Below, in pieces: positions 7,166 to 16,347 of a DNA stretch of 51,933 bases. Position 1 is the stretch's first letter; the number at the start of each line of letters is the position of its first letter. The notes under the pieces are model-generated. The model saw nothing but the letters and a program-made list of their open reading frames with translations, did no database searches and was not told the DNA's origin. This DNA comes from Streptococcus mitis subsp. hohhotensis (GTDB lineage: Bacteria; Bacillota; Bacilli; Lactobacillales; Streptococcaceae): contig NZ_JPFZ01000015.1 in the NCBI RefSeq assembly GCF_000722775.1, positions 1-51,933 of the forward strand. Direction: 5' to 3'. Position numbers and translations under genes: made by a program.

Positions 7166-7188
7166 CTTGACTATCTTTGACTATTATA
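7166..7188 (-). promoter_or_regulatory. ctsR-clpC promoter -10 with CtsR operator
   Basis: On the minus strand TATAAT (7188-7183) is immediately followed by AGTCAAA, GAT, AGTCAAG (7182-7166), a tandem heptad matching the CtsR consensus RGTCAAA-N3-RGTCAAA with one mismatch. The repressor would sit over the transcription start. No convincing -35 is visible. Confidence 0.85.
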
Positions 7189-7258
7189 CCGAAATTTTCT
7201 TATTTTTAAAAGAAAAAGGGCGCTAGTAAAGGATAATCTTCACCAACTCCCTATTTTT

Positions 7259-7987
7259 CTACTTATCTAAGCCTAATTCTGCCAAGATTTGACGTTTATA
7301 GGCAATCTTTTGGACTTCCTTGTCCTCATCTCCAGACCAATCTAGTTTAATTTCTGAAACAATCTGCCCAGGGCGATTTTTCAAGATATAGATGCGGTCG
7401 CTGAGATTAAGGGCCTCCTCAATACTATGAGTAATAATCAATGTTGTCAGTTGCAACTGCTTGTGAATCTCAAGGTACCAAGCGTGGAGTTCCATCTTGG
7501 TCATCTCATCCAAGGCGCTAAAGGCCTCGTCTAAGAGAAAGAGCTTGTGCCCGAAAAGGTAAGTTCGAAGCAAGGCTACACGCTGGCGCATCCCGCCACT
7601 AAGTTCATGAGGATACTTGTCCCGTACAGCTGTCAACTGGAAGGTCGCAAGAATTTCATCTGCGCGAGCAATAGCTTCAGCCTTATCCACTTTTTGAATC
7701 AAGAGGGGTAAAATGATATTACCAAGAACGGTCTTGTGCTCCAAGAGCAGATCCTTTTGCAACATATAACTCACCCGCCCCTTGGGATTCTCCTCACCGT
7801 CCAGAACAATTCGCCCTGACTGGACTTCTAAAATCCCAGCAATTAAGTTAAAGAGGGTGGTCTTCCCAACACCACTTGGACCTAAGATAGAAACCACTTC
7901 ACCTGAAATCACCTGCAGGTTAATGTCCTCTAAAATCCTATCTTGACCATAGGCATAACTGACGTGTTCTAGTCTTATTTCTGTCAT
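7259..7987 (-). CDS. Thiamine-precursor (hydroxymethylpyrimidine) ABC transporter, ATP-binding protein
   Basis: A 242-residue cytoplasmic ABC ATPase of the SsuB/TauB/ThiZ type. It has Walker A GPSGVGKT (36-43), the Q-loop in SYMLQKDLL, signature LSGGMRQR near 130, Walker B LFLLDEAFSALD and the H-loop ITHSIEEAL. It energises the permease encoded two genes upstream. Its ATG overlaps the stop codon of the substrate-binding protein gene by one base (TAATG), so the genes are coupled. It is the last gene of the four-gene operon that starts with a TPP riboswitch; this, rather than its own sequence, assigns it to thiamine-precursor rather than sulfonate uptake. Gene names thiZ or ssuB are both used in annotations. 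Confidence 0.9.
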   Translation of the reverse strand: MTEIRLEHVSYAYGQDRILEDINLQVISGEVVSILGPSGVGKTTLFNLIAGILEVQSGRIVLDGEENPKGRVSYMLQKDLLLEHKTVLGNIILPLLIQKVDKAEAIARADEILATFQLTAVRDKYPHELSGGMRQRVALLRTYLFGHKLFLLDEAFSALDEMTKMELHAWYLEIHKQLQLTTLIITHSIEEALNLSDRIYILKNRPGQIVSEIKLDWSGDEDKEVQKIAYKRQILAELGLDK

Positions 7988-8994
7988 TATTTCACAAACT
8001 CGTTGGTGAAGCCTTTGTCTGTCAAATCTTCTTTAAGAATACCATTTTCTTTATCCCATTTGTAGAAGGCATTCCAGCGAGCTGCATCAAATTGACCCCA
8101 TTTTTCCTTGTCGCTTGCGTATTCTTTTGACAAGTATTTTTGAGATTCGATGACAAAGTCACGTTTTTCCTGAAGTTCAGGTGCATTCTTGATGAGGATA
8201 TCAGCTGCTTCTTCTGGATGCTCCATAGCATATTGGTAGCCTTTTTTGATAGCTTGGATGACTTTACGAGCTTCTTCTTTATTGTCTTTAAGGTAGTCGT
8301 TGTTTGCGATGATAACTGGTGAGTAGTAGTCAAACTCCTTGACATAGTCTTTCAAGTACAAGAAGTTAGCATCTACACCTTGAGATTTTGCAAGGATACC
8401 ATCCCATCCGTAGTAGATCCATGCAGTATCAAATACTCCATTAGCAATCGGTGTGATAGAGTTTGAGTCGTTATTTGGTACTTTTTCAACCTTCTCAAAG
8501 TCCCCACCTTGTGATTCTACCAAGGTTTTCAACATAGCAAGTTCAGTTGGGTCATTCCAAGTCCCGTATTTCTTACCAACCAAGTCCTTCGGACTAGCTA
8601 CATTATCAGATTTACGAGAGATGATTCCTGATGTATTGTGTTCAACAATAGCTGCAACGGCAGTAATTCCTGCACCTTTTTCCAATTTTTTAGCCATGTA
8701 GTCTTGGAAATACACTGCAAATGGTGCCTTACCATTGATAACCAAGTCAGAAGAACTTTCTTCTGGTGGCAATTTCAAATCAACATCCACTCCAGCTTCT
8801 TTGAAATAACCTTTTTCCTTGGCAACATAAAGCCCTGTGTGGTTAGTATTTGGTGTCCAGTCTAGGATAAAGTCAATTTTCTTGAGTTCTGCCTCTTTGT
8901 TGTCCTTAGAAGCAGTTCCTTGACCACAAGCTACAAGCACAACAGCTACAAGAGCTGTCACAAGCGTTAAAAACACTTTCCATGTTTTTTTCAT
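7987..8994 (-). CDS. Thiamine-precursor ABC transporter, substrate-binding lipoprotein (NMT1/THI5 family)
   Basis: A 335-residue lipoprotein. The signal peptide ends in the lipobox VLVAC (Cys23). The mature part carries DWTPNTNHTGLYVAKEKGYF, the hallmark of NMT1/THI5-like ThiY proteins that bind N-formyl-4-amino-5-aminomethyl-2-methylpyrimidine. The ATG at 8994 is chosen over an in-frame ATG at 9066 because it has the ribosome site GAGG at good spacing and begins a standard signal peptide (MKKTWKVF). It sits between permease and ATPase genes in the TPP-riboswitch operon. Ligand identity (formylaminopyrimidine or hydroxymethylpyrimidine) is inferred from family and riboswitch, not visible directly. 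Confidence 0.92.
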   Translation of the reverse strand: MKKTWKVFLTLVTALVAVVLVACGQGTASKDNKEAELKKIDFILDWTPNTNHTGLYVAKEKGYFKEAGVDVDLKLPPEESSSDLVINGKAPFAVYFQDYMAKKLEKGAGITAVAAIVEHNTSGIISRKSDNVASPKDLVGKKYGTWNDPTELAMLKTLVESQGGDFEKVEKVPNNDSNSITPIANGVFDTAWIYYGWDGILAKSQGVDANFLYLKDYVKEFDYYSPVIIANNDYLKDNKEEARKVIQAIKKGYQYAMEHPEEAADILIKNAPELQEKRDFVIESQKYLSKEYASDKEKWGQFDAARWNAFYKWDKENGILKEDLTDKGFTNEFVK

Positions 8995-9031
8995 TTTGAT
9001 TTCCTCTTTTCTTTTTTGAAACATTCTAATT

Positions 9032-9790
9032 TTACGAACGTTTCCATTTAATAACATATTTTTCACTAATATCGACCAACTTCATACCCAAAAGGCTTAT
9101 AATCGATACCAGAATAATAATAGCAAACATGGTATCATACTGAAACAGTTTCTTGGACTGAATCATGTAGACACCTAGTCCTTCAAAGCCTCCCAACCAC
9201 TCAGATACCACTGTTGTGATAAAGGCGTAGGAGACACTGACTCTCAGACCTGCATAAAAGTAAGGCAGGCTGACTGGAATTTTAAAATGCCACAGGATTT
9301 GCCAAGGCTTGGCCCGCATCAGACTAAACAAGGTCAGCATATCCTTGTCACAATGCCTAAAACCGTCCAAAATGCTGACGATGATAGGAAAGGTTGTCGT
9401 CAAGATAATCAAAACAATCTTGGGCAAAATCCCATAACCGAGCCACAAGACCAGGATAGGAGCTATGGCAATAGTCGGGATAGTCTGAACAACCACCATC
9501 ATAGGGTAAATCAAGTCATTGAGCCAAGTCAAACTGTCCATGAGTACAGCCATGAGACAGGCAATCAAGACTCCCAAAATTAGACCTAGCAAAGCCACTC
9601 TCAAGGTGGCCCAGCTATGGTGCCAGAGAAATTCTCTATCACGAACAAAGGCCTGGAGAATTTCAAGAGGTGTCGGCAGGATAAACTTGGGGAGAAGTTT
9701 AAGAAAACCTGCTAACTGCCAAATTGACAAGACTCCGAGAAAACCCAATAGACTAATGTGTCGTCTCAGTATACTTTTCAAGTTTCTCAT
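9032..9790 (-). CDS. Thiamine-precursor ABC transporter, permease (BPD_transp_1 family)
   Basis: A permease of about 252 residues with six predicted transmembrane helices. The EAA-type cytoplasmic loop near 160-180 (FSLMRAKPWQILWHFKIPVSLPYF) couples it to the ATPase. It resembles ThiX/SsuC. The ATG at 9790 is used; a TTG one codon earlier is less likely. The start lies 38 bases inside the upstream YkoF-like gene, in another frame, with GGAG about 15 nt upstream, so translation probably depends on coupling. It is the second gene of the TPP-controlled operon. Confidence 0.9.
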   Translation of the reverse strand: MRNLKSILRRHISLLGFLGVLSIWQLAGFLKLLPKFILPTPLEILQAFVRDREFLWHHSWATLRVALLGLILGVLIACLMAVLMDSLTWLNDLIYPMMVVVQTIPTIAIAPILVLWLGYGILPKIVLIILTTTFPIIVSILDGFRHCDKDMLTLFSLMRAKPWQILWHFKIPVSLPYFYAGLRVSVSYAFITTVVSEWLGGFEGLGVYMIQSKKLFQYDTMFAIIILVSIISLLGMKLVDISEKYVIKWKRS

Positions 9791-10043
9791 CAATACTTAA
9801 AATCTCTCCTACATTTATTTTGACATTGGCAAAGACATTATCTGCCTCCTGCCCTGCCACTTCCAGCGCTTCTTTGAGAATGCGCATAAGCTCATCAAAC
9901 TCCCCTTCCAAGACCGTTTCAAATGGTGTCACCACCATAGTCACTTCTTGAGCTTGCAGATAAGCAATGACCTGATCAATAACAGCTATCCGATTAATCC
10001 CCTGTGATAGGGGTAAAACTTGCAAGGCAATGCTTGCTTTCAT
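9753..10043 (-). CDS. MTH1187/YkoF-type thiamine-binding protein
   Basis: A small protein of 96 residues with the ferredoxin-like alpha-beta fold pattern of the YkoF/MTH1187 family (MKASIALQVLPL, then VIAYLQAQ, then TPFETVLEGEFDELM). Family members bind thiamine or its HMP moiety in the cytoplasm. The start at 10043 is chosen because AGAGGAGG lies 7 nt upstream; the in-frame ATG at 10094 would lie inside the leader terminator. It is the first gene of the operon, 28 bases downstream of the riboswitch terminator. Placement directly behind a TPP riboswitch strongly supports a thiamine role, possibly handing over or sensing imported HMP. Confidence 0.9.
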   Translation of the reverse strand: MKASIALQVLPLSQGINRIAVIDQVIAYLQAQEVTMVVTPFETVLEGEFDELMRILKEALEVAGQEADNVFANVKINVGEILSIDEKLEKYTETTH

Positions 10044-10071
10044 AACAACCTCCTCTTCTCGTTTTCCTTTG

Positions 10072-10107
10072 ACAAAAAGAAAAACCTTTCCCATATATGG
10101 AAAAGGT
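10072..10107 (-). terminator. Intrinsic terminator of the TPP riboswitch expression platform
   Basis: On the minus strand ACCTTTTCC and GGGAAAGGT form a stem around ATATAT, followed by TTTTTCTTTTT. It sits between the TPP aptamer and the first gene, so it acts as the attenuator: with TPP bound, transcription should stop here. Confidence 0.85.
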
Positions 10108-10117
10108 GCAGAATAGA

Positions 10118-10210
<93 letters not shown>

Positions 10211-10219
10211 TATGGACAT

Positions 10220-10248
10220 ATGATAGCGCAAAATAAAAAAAATGTCAA
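10220..10248 (-). promoter_or_regulatory. Promoter of the TPP-riboswitch operon
   Basis: On the minus strand TTGACA (10248-10243), a 17-bp spacer and TATCAT (10225-10220) lie just upstream of the aptamer. Confidence 0.75.
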
Positions 10249-10263
10249 GGAAACTGCTTACAG

Positions 10264-10289
10264 AAAAGAGCAGGAAATTTTTCCTACTC
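10264..10289 (-). terminator. cbpD terminator
   Basis: On the minus strand GAGTAGGAAA and TTTCCTGCTC pair with one G-T wobble and are followed by TTTTCTG. It begins 8 bases after the cbpD stop codon. Confidence 0.7.
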
Positions 10290-10296
10290 CCATTTT

Positions 10297-11409
10297 CTAT
10301 ACTCGTTCTCCATTACTATTCACTCTGTAACCATCCACCGTCGTATTCACAGCTAAGGCGCCTGAAGAGTAAGAATAATACCACTTACCAGAGACTTGAT
10401 ACCATCCTGTTTTCATTGCTCCTGAACTATCCAGATAATACCACGAGCCATTCTCCTTTAACCATCCTGTCTGCATTTCACCAGATGATTTCAAATAATA
10501 CCAGCTAGAACCGTCTTTCAACCATCCTGTTGATTTAGAACCATTTGATTTGAAATGATACCAACTACCATTTATTTTCTTCCAACCAACAGTCAGAACA
10601 TCATTGGAACTACCTTCTGTTTGATTCTGCGATGACGCAACCTCCTCTAACTGAATATAACGACGACTTCCACTATAAGATATATAACTCAACCACTTGT
10701 ACCCATCTTTTTCAAGTACCTGATCATAATGAACACTCTCACCTGGAGAATAATATGCAATTGAAGTTGCACTAACTAAAGGTTGATTTTTTATAGCTGC
10801 CTTATTCTTAAAATAATGAGTTCCTCCTGTCGAAGAAGGTTGACTATTGAATACGTTGCCACTACTTACTACATTACCCCCATCCAAATCTTTAAAATGA
10901 ATAAATCCTGTCATCGTATTTGCTTTTATAATTCGTTTATTATAGGATCCTGTATAACCATAGTTGTATTCCTCAATTTCTATATTATCCCCCATTACAT
11001 TTGAAACCCAAGCAACATGACCATATCCTCCTGCAGTAGACCAAGCAATAGATCCAATCGTTGGTACACTATCTACACGATAGCCTTCACGACGAGCACG
11101 ATAGCCCCATTCATTCGCATTTCCATAAGCTCCTGGAATCTCAAAACCATTGACACTACTCAAGCGAAAGGCTGCAAATGAAGTACACTGACGAGAGTAC
11201 ATGCGCCACTTATCAATTGCCTGACTCCCATTTTTATAGTAAGCAGGATAATCATCCCCACGCGCAATCGATCCATTTCCTCCGGAATAGGCATAGACAC
11301 TATCACCCGCTGCTAGCATCAATCCTACTACTAAAAAAGGAACAACCTTTTTAACTGATTTTCTAAAAGAAAATCCTGTCTCTGTTACTTTGAATGGTAA
11401 AACTTTCAT
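10297..11409 (-). CDS. cbpD: Competence-induced choline-binding murein hydrolase CbpD
   Basis: A 370-residue secreted hydrolase used by competent cells to lyse siblings (fratricide). It has a signal peptide at about 1-40, then a CHAP amidase/endopeptidase domain (about 41-170) with catalytic Cys75 (RQCTSF) and His131 (GYGHVAWV). One SH3b domain follows (about 195-258), then about four choline-binding repeats (GWLKDGSSWYYL type) that attach it to phosphocholine-decorated teichoic acid. As I recall it, pneumococcal CbpD is about 448 residues with two SH3b domains, so this is the shorter, S. mitis-like form. The gene is single and preceded by a cin-box (TCCGAATA), which places it in the ComX late-competence regulon. 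The ribosome site AAGGAGG precedes the ATG. Confidence 0.93.
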   Translation of the reverse strand: MKVLPFKVTETGFSFRKSVKKVVPFLVVGLMLAAGDSVYAYSGGNGSIARGDDYPAYYKNGSQAIDKWRMYSRQCTSFAAFRLSSVNGFEIPGAYGNANEWGYRARREGYRVDSVPTIGSIAWSTAGGYGHVAWVSNVMGDNIEIEEYNYGYTGSYNKRIIKANTMTGFIHFKDLDGGNVVSSGNVFNSQPSSTGGTHYFKNKAAIKNQPLVSATSIAYYSPGESVHYDQVLEKDGYKWLSYISYSGSRRYIQLEEVASSQNQTEGSSNDVLTVGWKKINGSWYHFKSNGSKSTGWLKDGSSWYYLKSSGEMQTGWLKENGSWYYLDSSGAMKTGWYQVSGKWYYSYSSGALAVNTTVDGYRVNSNGERV

Positions 11410-11458
11410 TCTTCCTCCTTGAAAAATAATATAAATCGAAGATTACCTTCACTTAAAC

Positions 11459-11466
11459 TATTCGGA
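11459..11466 (-). promoter_or_regulatory. ComX cin-box of cbpD
   Basis: TCCGAATA on the minus strand differs from the consensus TACGAATA in one base and lies about 50 bp upstream of the cbpD start. It abuts the T-run of the preceding operon's terminator. Confidence 0.8.
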
Positions 11467-11473
11467 GAAAAAA

Positions 11474-11500
11474 GAAAAAGTGAGAAAATTTCTCACTTTA
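11474..11500 (-). terminator. Terminator of the dnaB-veg transcript
   Basis: On the minus strand AAAGTGAGAAA / TTTCTCACTTT forms a stem followed by TTCTTTTTT. The veg stop codon (11498-11500) lies within the left arm, so the hairpin overlaps the end of the coding sequence. Confidence 0.85.
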
Positions 11501-11764
11501 GTCAAGATAATGAATCAAATTCTTTTCTGTAAGGATATCTGAGTAAGTAAAGGATTCAACGTAAACATTGGCTTGTTTATCTCCTTCAACGTTTCCAAAT
11601 TCAACGATAAATAGGGATGGATAAACTTCAATTAACTTACCCAATCTATTTTTTTGGCGCTTACGACCATTCTCCAAAGTCATTTCTACGACTTGTCCCT
11701 CATGTGCCTTGATTTCTTCTTTGATTTTTTTCATCTTGGCTACATCTGTAAATGCATCTGACAT
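11498..11764 (-). CDS. veg: Veg family protein
   Basis: An 88-residue protein of the Veg family, with the typical KAHEGQVVEMTLENGRKRQK stretch and a beta-rich SH3-like core. In Bacillus subtilis Veg stimulates biofilm gene expression; the role in streptococci is not established. It begins one base after the dnaB stop codon and shares its transcript, ending in a terminator that overlaps the stop codon. The linkage to the replicative helicase is conserved in streptococci as I recall it. Confidence 0.9.
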   Translation of the reverse strand: MSDAFTDVAKMKKIKEEIKAHEGQVVEMTLENGRKRQKNRLGKLIEVYPSLFIVEFGNVEGDKQANVYVESFTYSDILTEKNLIHYLD

Positions 11765-11765
11765 C

Positions 11766-13118
11766 TTATGCCTCCCTCTTTGAGATACTTGAAAATTTAT
11801 TGTATTCTTTTTGGAAAATCAATTCCACCGTTCCACGAGCTCCACTACGGTTTTTCTCGATAATAACCTCTACCTTATTATTCGGTATGCCTTCCTCTTC
11901 TTCACCACCACGCTCATAGTAGTCGTCGCGATACAGAAAGGCCACGATATCAGCGTCCTGCTCAATAGACCCAGATTCACGAATATCAGACAAGACCGGT
12001 CTTTTATCCTGACGTTGTTCTACACCACGAGAAAGCTGACTTAGAGCGATTACTGGAACTTTCAGTTCCTTAGCTAAAATTTTCAACTGACGTGAAATTT
12101 CTGAAACCTCTTGTTGACGATTTTCTCGACCAGTTCCCGTGATAAGCTGCAAATAGTCTATCAAAATCAAACCAAGATTTCCAGTTTCTTGAGCCAATTT
12201 ACGTGAACGAGAACGAATCTCTGTAATCCGAATTCCTGGCGTATCATCAATATAAATACTTGCATTAGCTAGATTCCCTTGAGCAATGGTATACTTTTGC
12301 CACTCCTCATCGGTCAATTGACCTGTACGGATAGAATGGGATTCCACCAAACCTTCTGCCGCCAACATACGATCGACTAGACTTTCCGCACCCATTTCGA
12401 GTGAAAAAATAGCAACTGTTTTGTCCAACTTAGTCCCAATGTTCTGAGCGATATTCAAGGCAAAGGCTGTCTTACCAACCGCCGGACGAGCTGCTAAGAT
12501 AATCAACTCCTCCTCGTGAAGACCAGTCGTCATATGATCCAAATCACGATAACCTGTCGCAATCCCTGTAATATCAGTCGTTTGTTGCGAGCGAGTCTCC
12601 AGATTTCCAAAGTTGACATTCAATACATCTCGAATATTCTTAAAGCCACTTCGATTTGCATTTTCGCTGACATCAATTAACCCTTTTTCTGCCTGAGCAA
12701 TGATTTCATCAGCTGGTTGCGAAGCCTCGTAAGCTTGATTGACAGACTCTGTCAACTTGAAAATTAATCGCCGTAACATAGCCTTTTCTGCAACAATTTT
12801 AGCATAATACTCCGCATTAGCAGAAGTTGGCACAGAATTGACAATCTCAACCAGGTAAGACAAGCCACCAATATTCTGCAAATCGCCTTGATTATCAAGA
12901 ATAGTACGAACCGTTGTGGCATCTATGGCATCGCCACGATCGGATAAGTCAACCATAGCTTGGAAAATCAAACGATGGGCATACTTAAAAAAGTCCCGAG
13001 ACTCAATATATTCTCGCACAAAAACAAGCTTACTCTCGTCAATAAAGATAGCCCCTAAAACGGATTGCTCAGCTAAGATATCTTGAGGTTGTACTCGTAA
13101 CTCTTCTACTTCTGCCAT
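11766..13118 (-). CDS. dnaB: Replicative DNA helicase DnaB
   Basis: A 450-residue hexameric replication-fork helicase (called DnaC in Bacillus nomenclature). The N-terminal DnaB domain (about 12-115) interacts with primase. The RecA-like C-terminal domain has Walker A ARPAVGKT (210-217), a Walker B with LILIDYLQLI, and the DnaB motifs SQLSRGVEQR and LSDIRESGSIEQDAD. The start at 13118 is preferred over the in-frame ATG at 13133 because AAGGGA sits 6-7 nt upstream and MAEVEEL matches the family start. It follows rplI by 43 bp. No intein or frameshift is seen. Confidence 0.96.
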   Translation of the reverse strand: MAEVEELRVQPQDILAEQSVLGAIFIDESKLVFVREYIESRDFFKYAHRLIFQAMVDLSDRGDAIDATTVRTILDNQGDLQNIGGLSYLVEIVNSVPTSANAEYYAKIVAEKAMLRRLIFKLTESVNQAYEASQPADEIIAQAEKGLIDVSENANRSGFKNIRDVLNVNFGNLETRSQQTTDITGIATGYRDLDHMTTGLHEEELIILAARPAVGKTAFALNIAQNIGTKLDKTVAIFSLEMGAESLVDRMLAAEGLVESHSIRTGQLTDEEWQKYTIAQGNLANASIYIDDTPGIRITEIRSRSRKLAQETGNLGLILIDYLQLITGTGRENRQQEVSEISRQLKILAKELKVPVIALSQLSRGVEQRQDKRPVLSDIRESGSIEQDADIVAFLYRDDYYERGGEEEEGIPNNKVEVIIEKNRSGARGTVELIFQKEYNKFSSISKREA

Positions 13119-13161
13119 CAGATTTCCCTTCATTTTACAATCTTGTCAAGAAAGTGTAAAT

Positions 13162-13614
13162 TTACCCTTCTTTCACACGAAGATTGATCACACTTGTGAT
13201 ATCTTGATAGATTTTCACTGGTACATCAATCAAACCAACTGCTCGAATCGGAGCTTGTACTTGGATATGACGTTTATCAATCTTAATTCCAAATTGCTTT
13301 TGCAATTCTTCTGCAATCTTCTTATTGGTAATAGAACCAAAAGTACGACCATCTGGACCAACTTTTTCAACAAATTCTACAATAGTTTCCTCTGCTTCTA
13401 GTTGGGCTTTAATTGCTTTTGCTTCTGCAATCATCTCAGCATGAGCTTTTTCTTCCGATTTTTGTTTACCACGAAGTTCACCCACCGCTTGAGCAGTTGC
13501 TTCTTTAGCTAGGTTCTTTTTGATAAGAAAGTTTTGCGCATACCCTGTTGGTACTTCCTTAATTTCGCCTTTTTTACCTTTTCCTTTGACATCTGCTAAA
13601 AAGATTACTTTCAT
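13162..13614 (-). CDS. rplI: 50S ribosomal protein L9
   Basis: A 150-residue L9 protein. The N-terminal rRNA-binding domain has the classic [20 protein letters not shown] motif and the [15 protein letters not shown] element, then the long central alpha helix rich in Ala, Glu and Lys, then the C-terminal domain ([17 protein letters not shown]). L9 binds 23S rRNA domain V and spans toward the next ribosome. Its ATG overlaps the TGA of the upstream phosphodiesterase gene (ATGA), indicating translational coupling. The pde-rplI-dnaB order is conserved in Firmicutes. Confidence 0.97.
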   Translation of the reverse strand: MKVIFLADVKGKGKKGEIKEVPTGYAQNFLIKKNLAKEATAQAVGELRGKQKSEEKAHAEMIAEAKAIKAQLEAEETIVEFVEKVGPDGRTFGSITNKKIAEELQKQFGIKIDKRHIQVQAPIRAVGLIDVPVKIYQDITSVINLRVKEG

Positions 13615-15584
13615 TCTTCTTTCTCCTTTTCCTTTATTTCATTTAATACAATTTCTGTCAGTTTTTCACCTGCTTCTGACAAGGTTAAATCCTTAATTTG
13701 AGCTGCTGCTAAATTAAAGTGGCCTCCACCTCCCAGCTCTTCCATAATCCGTTGCACATTCAATTTACTACGACTTCGAGCTGAGATAGATATAAATCCT
13801 TGTGTATTCTTTGCAAGAACAAAACTCGCTTCAATACCTGACATAGCTAACATGGCATCTGCTGCCTTACTAATAACAACTGTATCATAGCATTTCGAGT
13901 CCGTAGCCTCTGCTATCAATACATCTGAACCTAATTTACGCCCCTGTAAAATCAGTTCATTGACCTCACGATATTCTTCAAAATCTGTCGCAGCAATTTC
14001 TTGGATAGCAATACTATCACTTCCTCTCGTTCTGAGATAGCTAGCAACATCAAATGTCCGACTAGTCACTCGTGAGGTAAAATTCTTAGTATCCAACATC
14101 ATACCAGCCATCAAAACACTGGCCTGCATACGACTCAAACGATTTTTCTTAGAATTCTGGAACTGAATCAATTCCGTTACCAACTCACTGGCACTACTTG
14201 CACCACTTTCGATATAAGTAATAACCGCATTATCTGGAAAATCCTGATCCCTTCGATGGTGGTCAATGACGATGGTTTGGGTAAATAAATCATAAAAATC
14301 TTTTGATAAAGTTAGAGCTGTCTTTGAATGGTCTACAAGAATCAACAAAGAACGATTGGTCACCATCCCCATTGCATCCTTAACAGACAACAACTTTGTA
14401 ACTCCTTCTTTTTCTAAGAATGAAACAGCTCGTTCTATATCCGGCGACATTTGTTCTTCATCGTAAAGAGCATAGCTATTTTGAGTCACATTGCTGGCAA
14501 ATAACTGCATACCTACAGCAGAACCCAAAGCATCCATATCCAGATTTTTGTGACCAACTACAAAAACCTGATCCACACTACGAATCTTATCTGAAATAGC
14601 CGTCATCATAGCACGCGTACGAGTCCGTGTACGTTTGATTGAGGCAGCAGACCCACCACCAAAATAAACTGGATTTTTCGTTTCGTCATTCTCCTTGACA
14701 ACCACCTGGTCGCCACCACGCACTTCAGCCAAGTTCAAGTTGAGCAATGCAACTTTCCCTATCTCATCATGATTTCCATCACCATAAGAAAATCCCATAC
14801 TTAAGGTCAAAGGCAACTGTCTCTGTTTCGACTCTTCTCTGAAAGAATCAATAACAGAAAATTTATCGTTCATCAATCCCTCAAGCACCGTGTAGTCCGT
14901 AAATAGATAAAAGCGATCCATACTTACTCGACGGGAGAACATGGCATGTTTACCAGCAAATTCTGAAACAAAATTGGCTACAAAACTATTGATATGACTG
15001 ATATCAGACTCCGATGTTTCATCTTCTAAATCATCATAGTTGTCAACAGAAACAATCCCAATCACAGGTCGACTCGTCACTAACTCAACAGTCGCTTCGT
15101 ATTCTCCAGACACATCAAAGAAGTAAAGAACTCCAGACACCTTGTCCATATGAACCGAATAGCGAGTCTCACCTAAGGTAGCATAAGAACCTGGATTTCC
15201 TACCGATGCCTTGATAATTGTTTGAATTAATGCCACATCAATCTCGCCCACTTCATTAGTTAAAATCAATTCAGCGTAAGGATTGAACCATTCAACTTCA
15301 CCTGACGATAAGTCTAATTTAATAACTCCGACAGGCATCTGTTCTAACAAGGTTGTCAAACTTTCTTCAGCTTGGTGGTTTACATACTGGATTTGTTCTA
15401 CTTCACTCCTTGAGTAATAGTCTCTCTGATGGATGAATAGTAAAATATATGAACCCAAAATAAGTAGCAAAAGAAATAGCGTTACCAGTGTATTCGTTAC
15501 AAAAACAAGTTGCACAGATAGCACTCCGAACGCCACTATTCCTAATATTAAGGGGAAAATAGGACTTACATAAAATTTTTTCAT
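13611..15584 (-). CDS. pde1: Membrane-bound c-di-AMP phosphodiesterase (GdpP/Pde1)
   Basis: A 657-residue protein that hydrolyses cyclic di-AMP. Two N-terminal transmembrane helices (about 10-52) are followed by a PAS-like domain (about 65-160), a degenerate GGDEF domain (about 170-300) and the DHH domain. The DHH domain has [13 protein letters not shown] (344-356), DHS (418-420) and the catalytic DHH (441-443). The C-terminal DHHA1 domain has [13 protein letters not shown]. The start is set at 15584 with AGAGG upstream, because the earlier in-frame ATG at 15605 lies inside the TATAAT -10. The length equals what I recall for pneumococcal Pde1. It is first in an operon with rplI and dnaB. Confidence 0.95.
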   Translation of the reverse strand: MKKFYVSPIFPLILGIVAFGVLSVQLVFVTNTLVTLFLLLLILGSYILLFIHQRDYYSRSEVEQIQYVNHQAEESLTTLLEQMPVGVIKLDLSSGEVEWFNPYAELILTNEVGEIDVALIQTIIKASVGNPGSYATLGETRYSVHMDKVSGVLYFFDVSGEYEATVELVTSRPVIGIVSVDNYDDLEDETSESDISHINSFVANFVSEFAGKHAMFSRRVSMDRFYLFTDYTVLEGLMNDKFSVIDSFREESKQRQLPLTLSMGFSYGDGNHDEIGKVALLNLNLAEVRGGDQVVVKENDETKNPVYFGGGSAASIKRTRTRTRAMMTAISDKIRSVDQVFVVGHKNLDMDALGSAVGMQLFASNVTQNSYALYDEEQMSPDIERAVSFLEKEGVTKLLSVKDAMGMVTNRSLLILVDHSKTALTLSKDFYDLFTQTIVIDHHRRDQDFPDNAVITYIESGASSASELVTELIQFQNSKKNRLSRMQASVLMAGMMLDTKNFTSRVTSRTFDVASYLRTRGSDSIAIQEIAATDFEEYREVNELILQGRKLGSDVLIAEATDSKCYDTVVISKAADAMLAMSGIEASFVLAKNTQGFISISARSRSKLNVQRIMEELGGGGHFNLAAAQIKDLTLSEAGEKLTEIVLNEIKEKEKEE

Positions 15585-15603
15585 TCCAAACCTCTTGGCA
15601 CCC

Positions 15604-15609
15604 ATTATA
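15604..15609 (-). promoter_or_regulatory. Extended -10 promoter of the pde1-rplI-dnaB operon
   Basis: TATAAT is preceded by TGG on the minus strand (TGN extended -10). No good -35 is seen. It includes the false start ATG at 15605 and therefore fixes the pde1 start downstream. Confidence 0.75.
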
Positions 15610-15671
15610 CCATAATAACCACCAAAAAGCGACTTTTTAAAAGTGTAATCAGTAATTCTATCAATTATAAG

Positions 15672-15706
15672 AAAAAGGAGGTTTACAATTCAGTAAACCT
15701 TCCTTT
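15672..15706 (-). terminator. hpf terminator
   Basis: On the minus strand AAGGAAGGTTTAC and GTAAACCTCCTTT form a long stem around TGAATT, followed by TTC-rich sequence. Confidence 0.85.
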
Positions 15707-15719
15707 ACACACATTGAAA

Positions 15720-16268
15720 TTAAGATTCTTTAACTTCTAACAAACCAATTTCGCCATCCTCACGACGATAAATCACATTAGTTGTTTGATCTTCAACATC
15801 CACATAGATAAAGAAATCATGTCCCAACAAATCCATCTGTAGAATAGCTTCTTCCAAATCCATTGGTTTTAAATCAATTTGTTTTGAACGAACAACTCTA
15901 GACTGGACAACATTTGGATCTTCCACCAAAGCATCTGTAAATAATTGACTAGTTGCTACCTTGTTTTTATTTTTACGCTCGATTTTTGTTTTATTTTTAC
16001 GAATCTGACGTTCAATTTTATCGGTTACAAGGTCAATTGAACCATACATATCTTGAGACACATCTTCTGCACGAAGAGTAATTGATCCAAGCGGAATCGT
16101 TACCTCCACTTTAGCCGTTTTTTCACGATACACCTTCAAGTTAACTCGAGCATCCAACTCTTGTTCAGCTTGAAAATACTTTTCGATCTTTTCGAGTTTA
16201 GAAACTACATAATCACGAATTGCTTCTGTTACTTCTAGGTTTTCACCACGGATACTATATTTAATCAT
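15720..16268 (-). CDS. hpf: Long-form ribosome hibernation-promoting factor HPF
   Basis: A 182-residue long HPF that dimerises 70S ribosomes in stationary phase. The N-terminal S30AE/YfiA domain (about 1-95) has MIKYSIRGENLEVTEAIRDYV and a basic RNA-binding face. A charged Lys-rich linker (about 90-110) follows. The C-terminal dimerisation domain (about 125-180) has KPMDLEEAILQMDLLGHDFFIY. The gene is monocistronic with its own promoter and terminator, just downstream of the comFA-comFC transcript. The ribosome site GAAGG precedes the ATG. Confidence 0.95.
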   Translation of the reverse strand: MIKYSIRGENLEVTEAIRDYVVSKLEKIEKYFQAEQELDARVNLKVYREKTAKVEVTIPLGSITLRAEDVSQDMYGSIDLVTDKIERQIRKNKTKIERKNKNKVATSQLFTDALVEDPNVVQSRVVRSKQIDLKPMDLEEAILQMDLLGHDFFIYVDVEDQTTNVIYRREDGEIGLLEVKES

Positions 16269-16309
16269 ATGAGTACCTTCTTTCTAAACATTTTTGTTTT
16301 TCTGATTTC

Positions 16310-16338
16310 ATTATAACGCTTTCATTTTATTTTTGCAA
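16310..16338 (-). promoter_or_regulatory. hpf promoter
   Basis: On the minus strand TTGCAA (16338-16333), a 17-bp spacer and TATAAT (16315-16310) lie about 42 bp upstream of the hpf ATG. Confidence 0.75.
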
Positions 16339-16347
16339 ATTTTTTCC

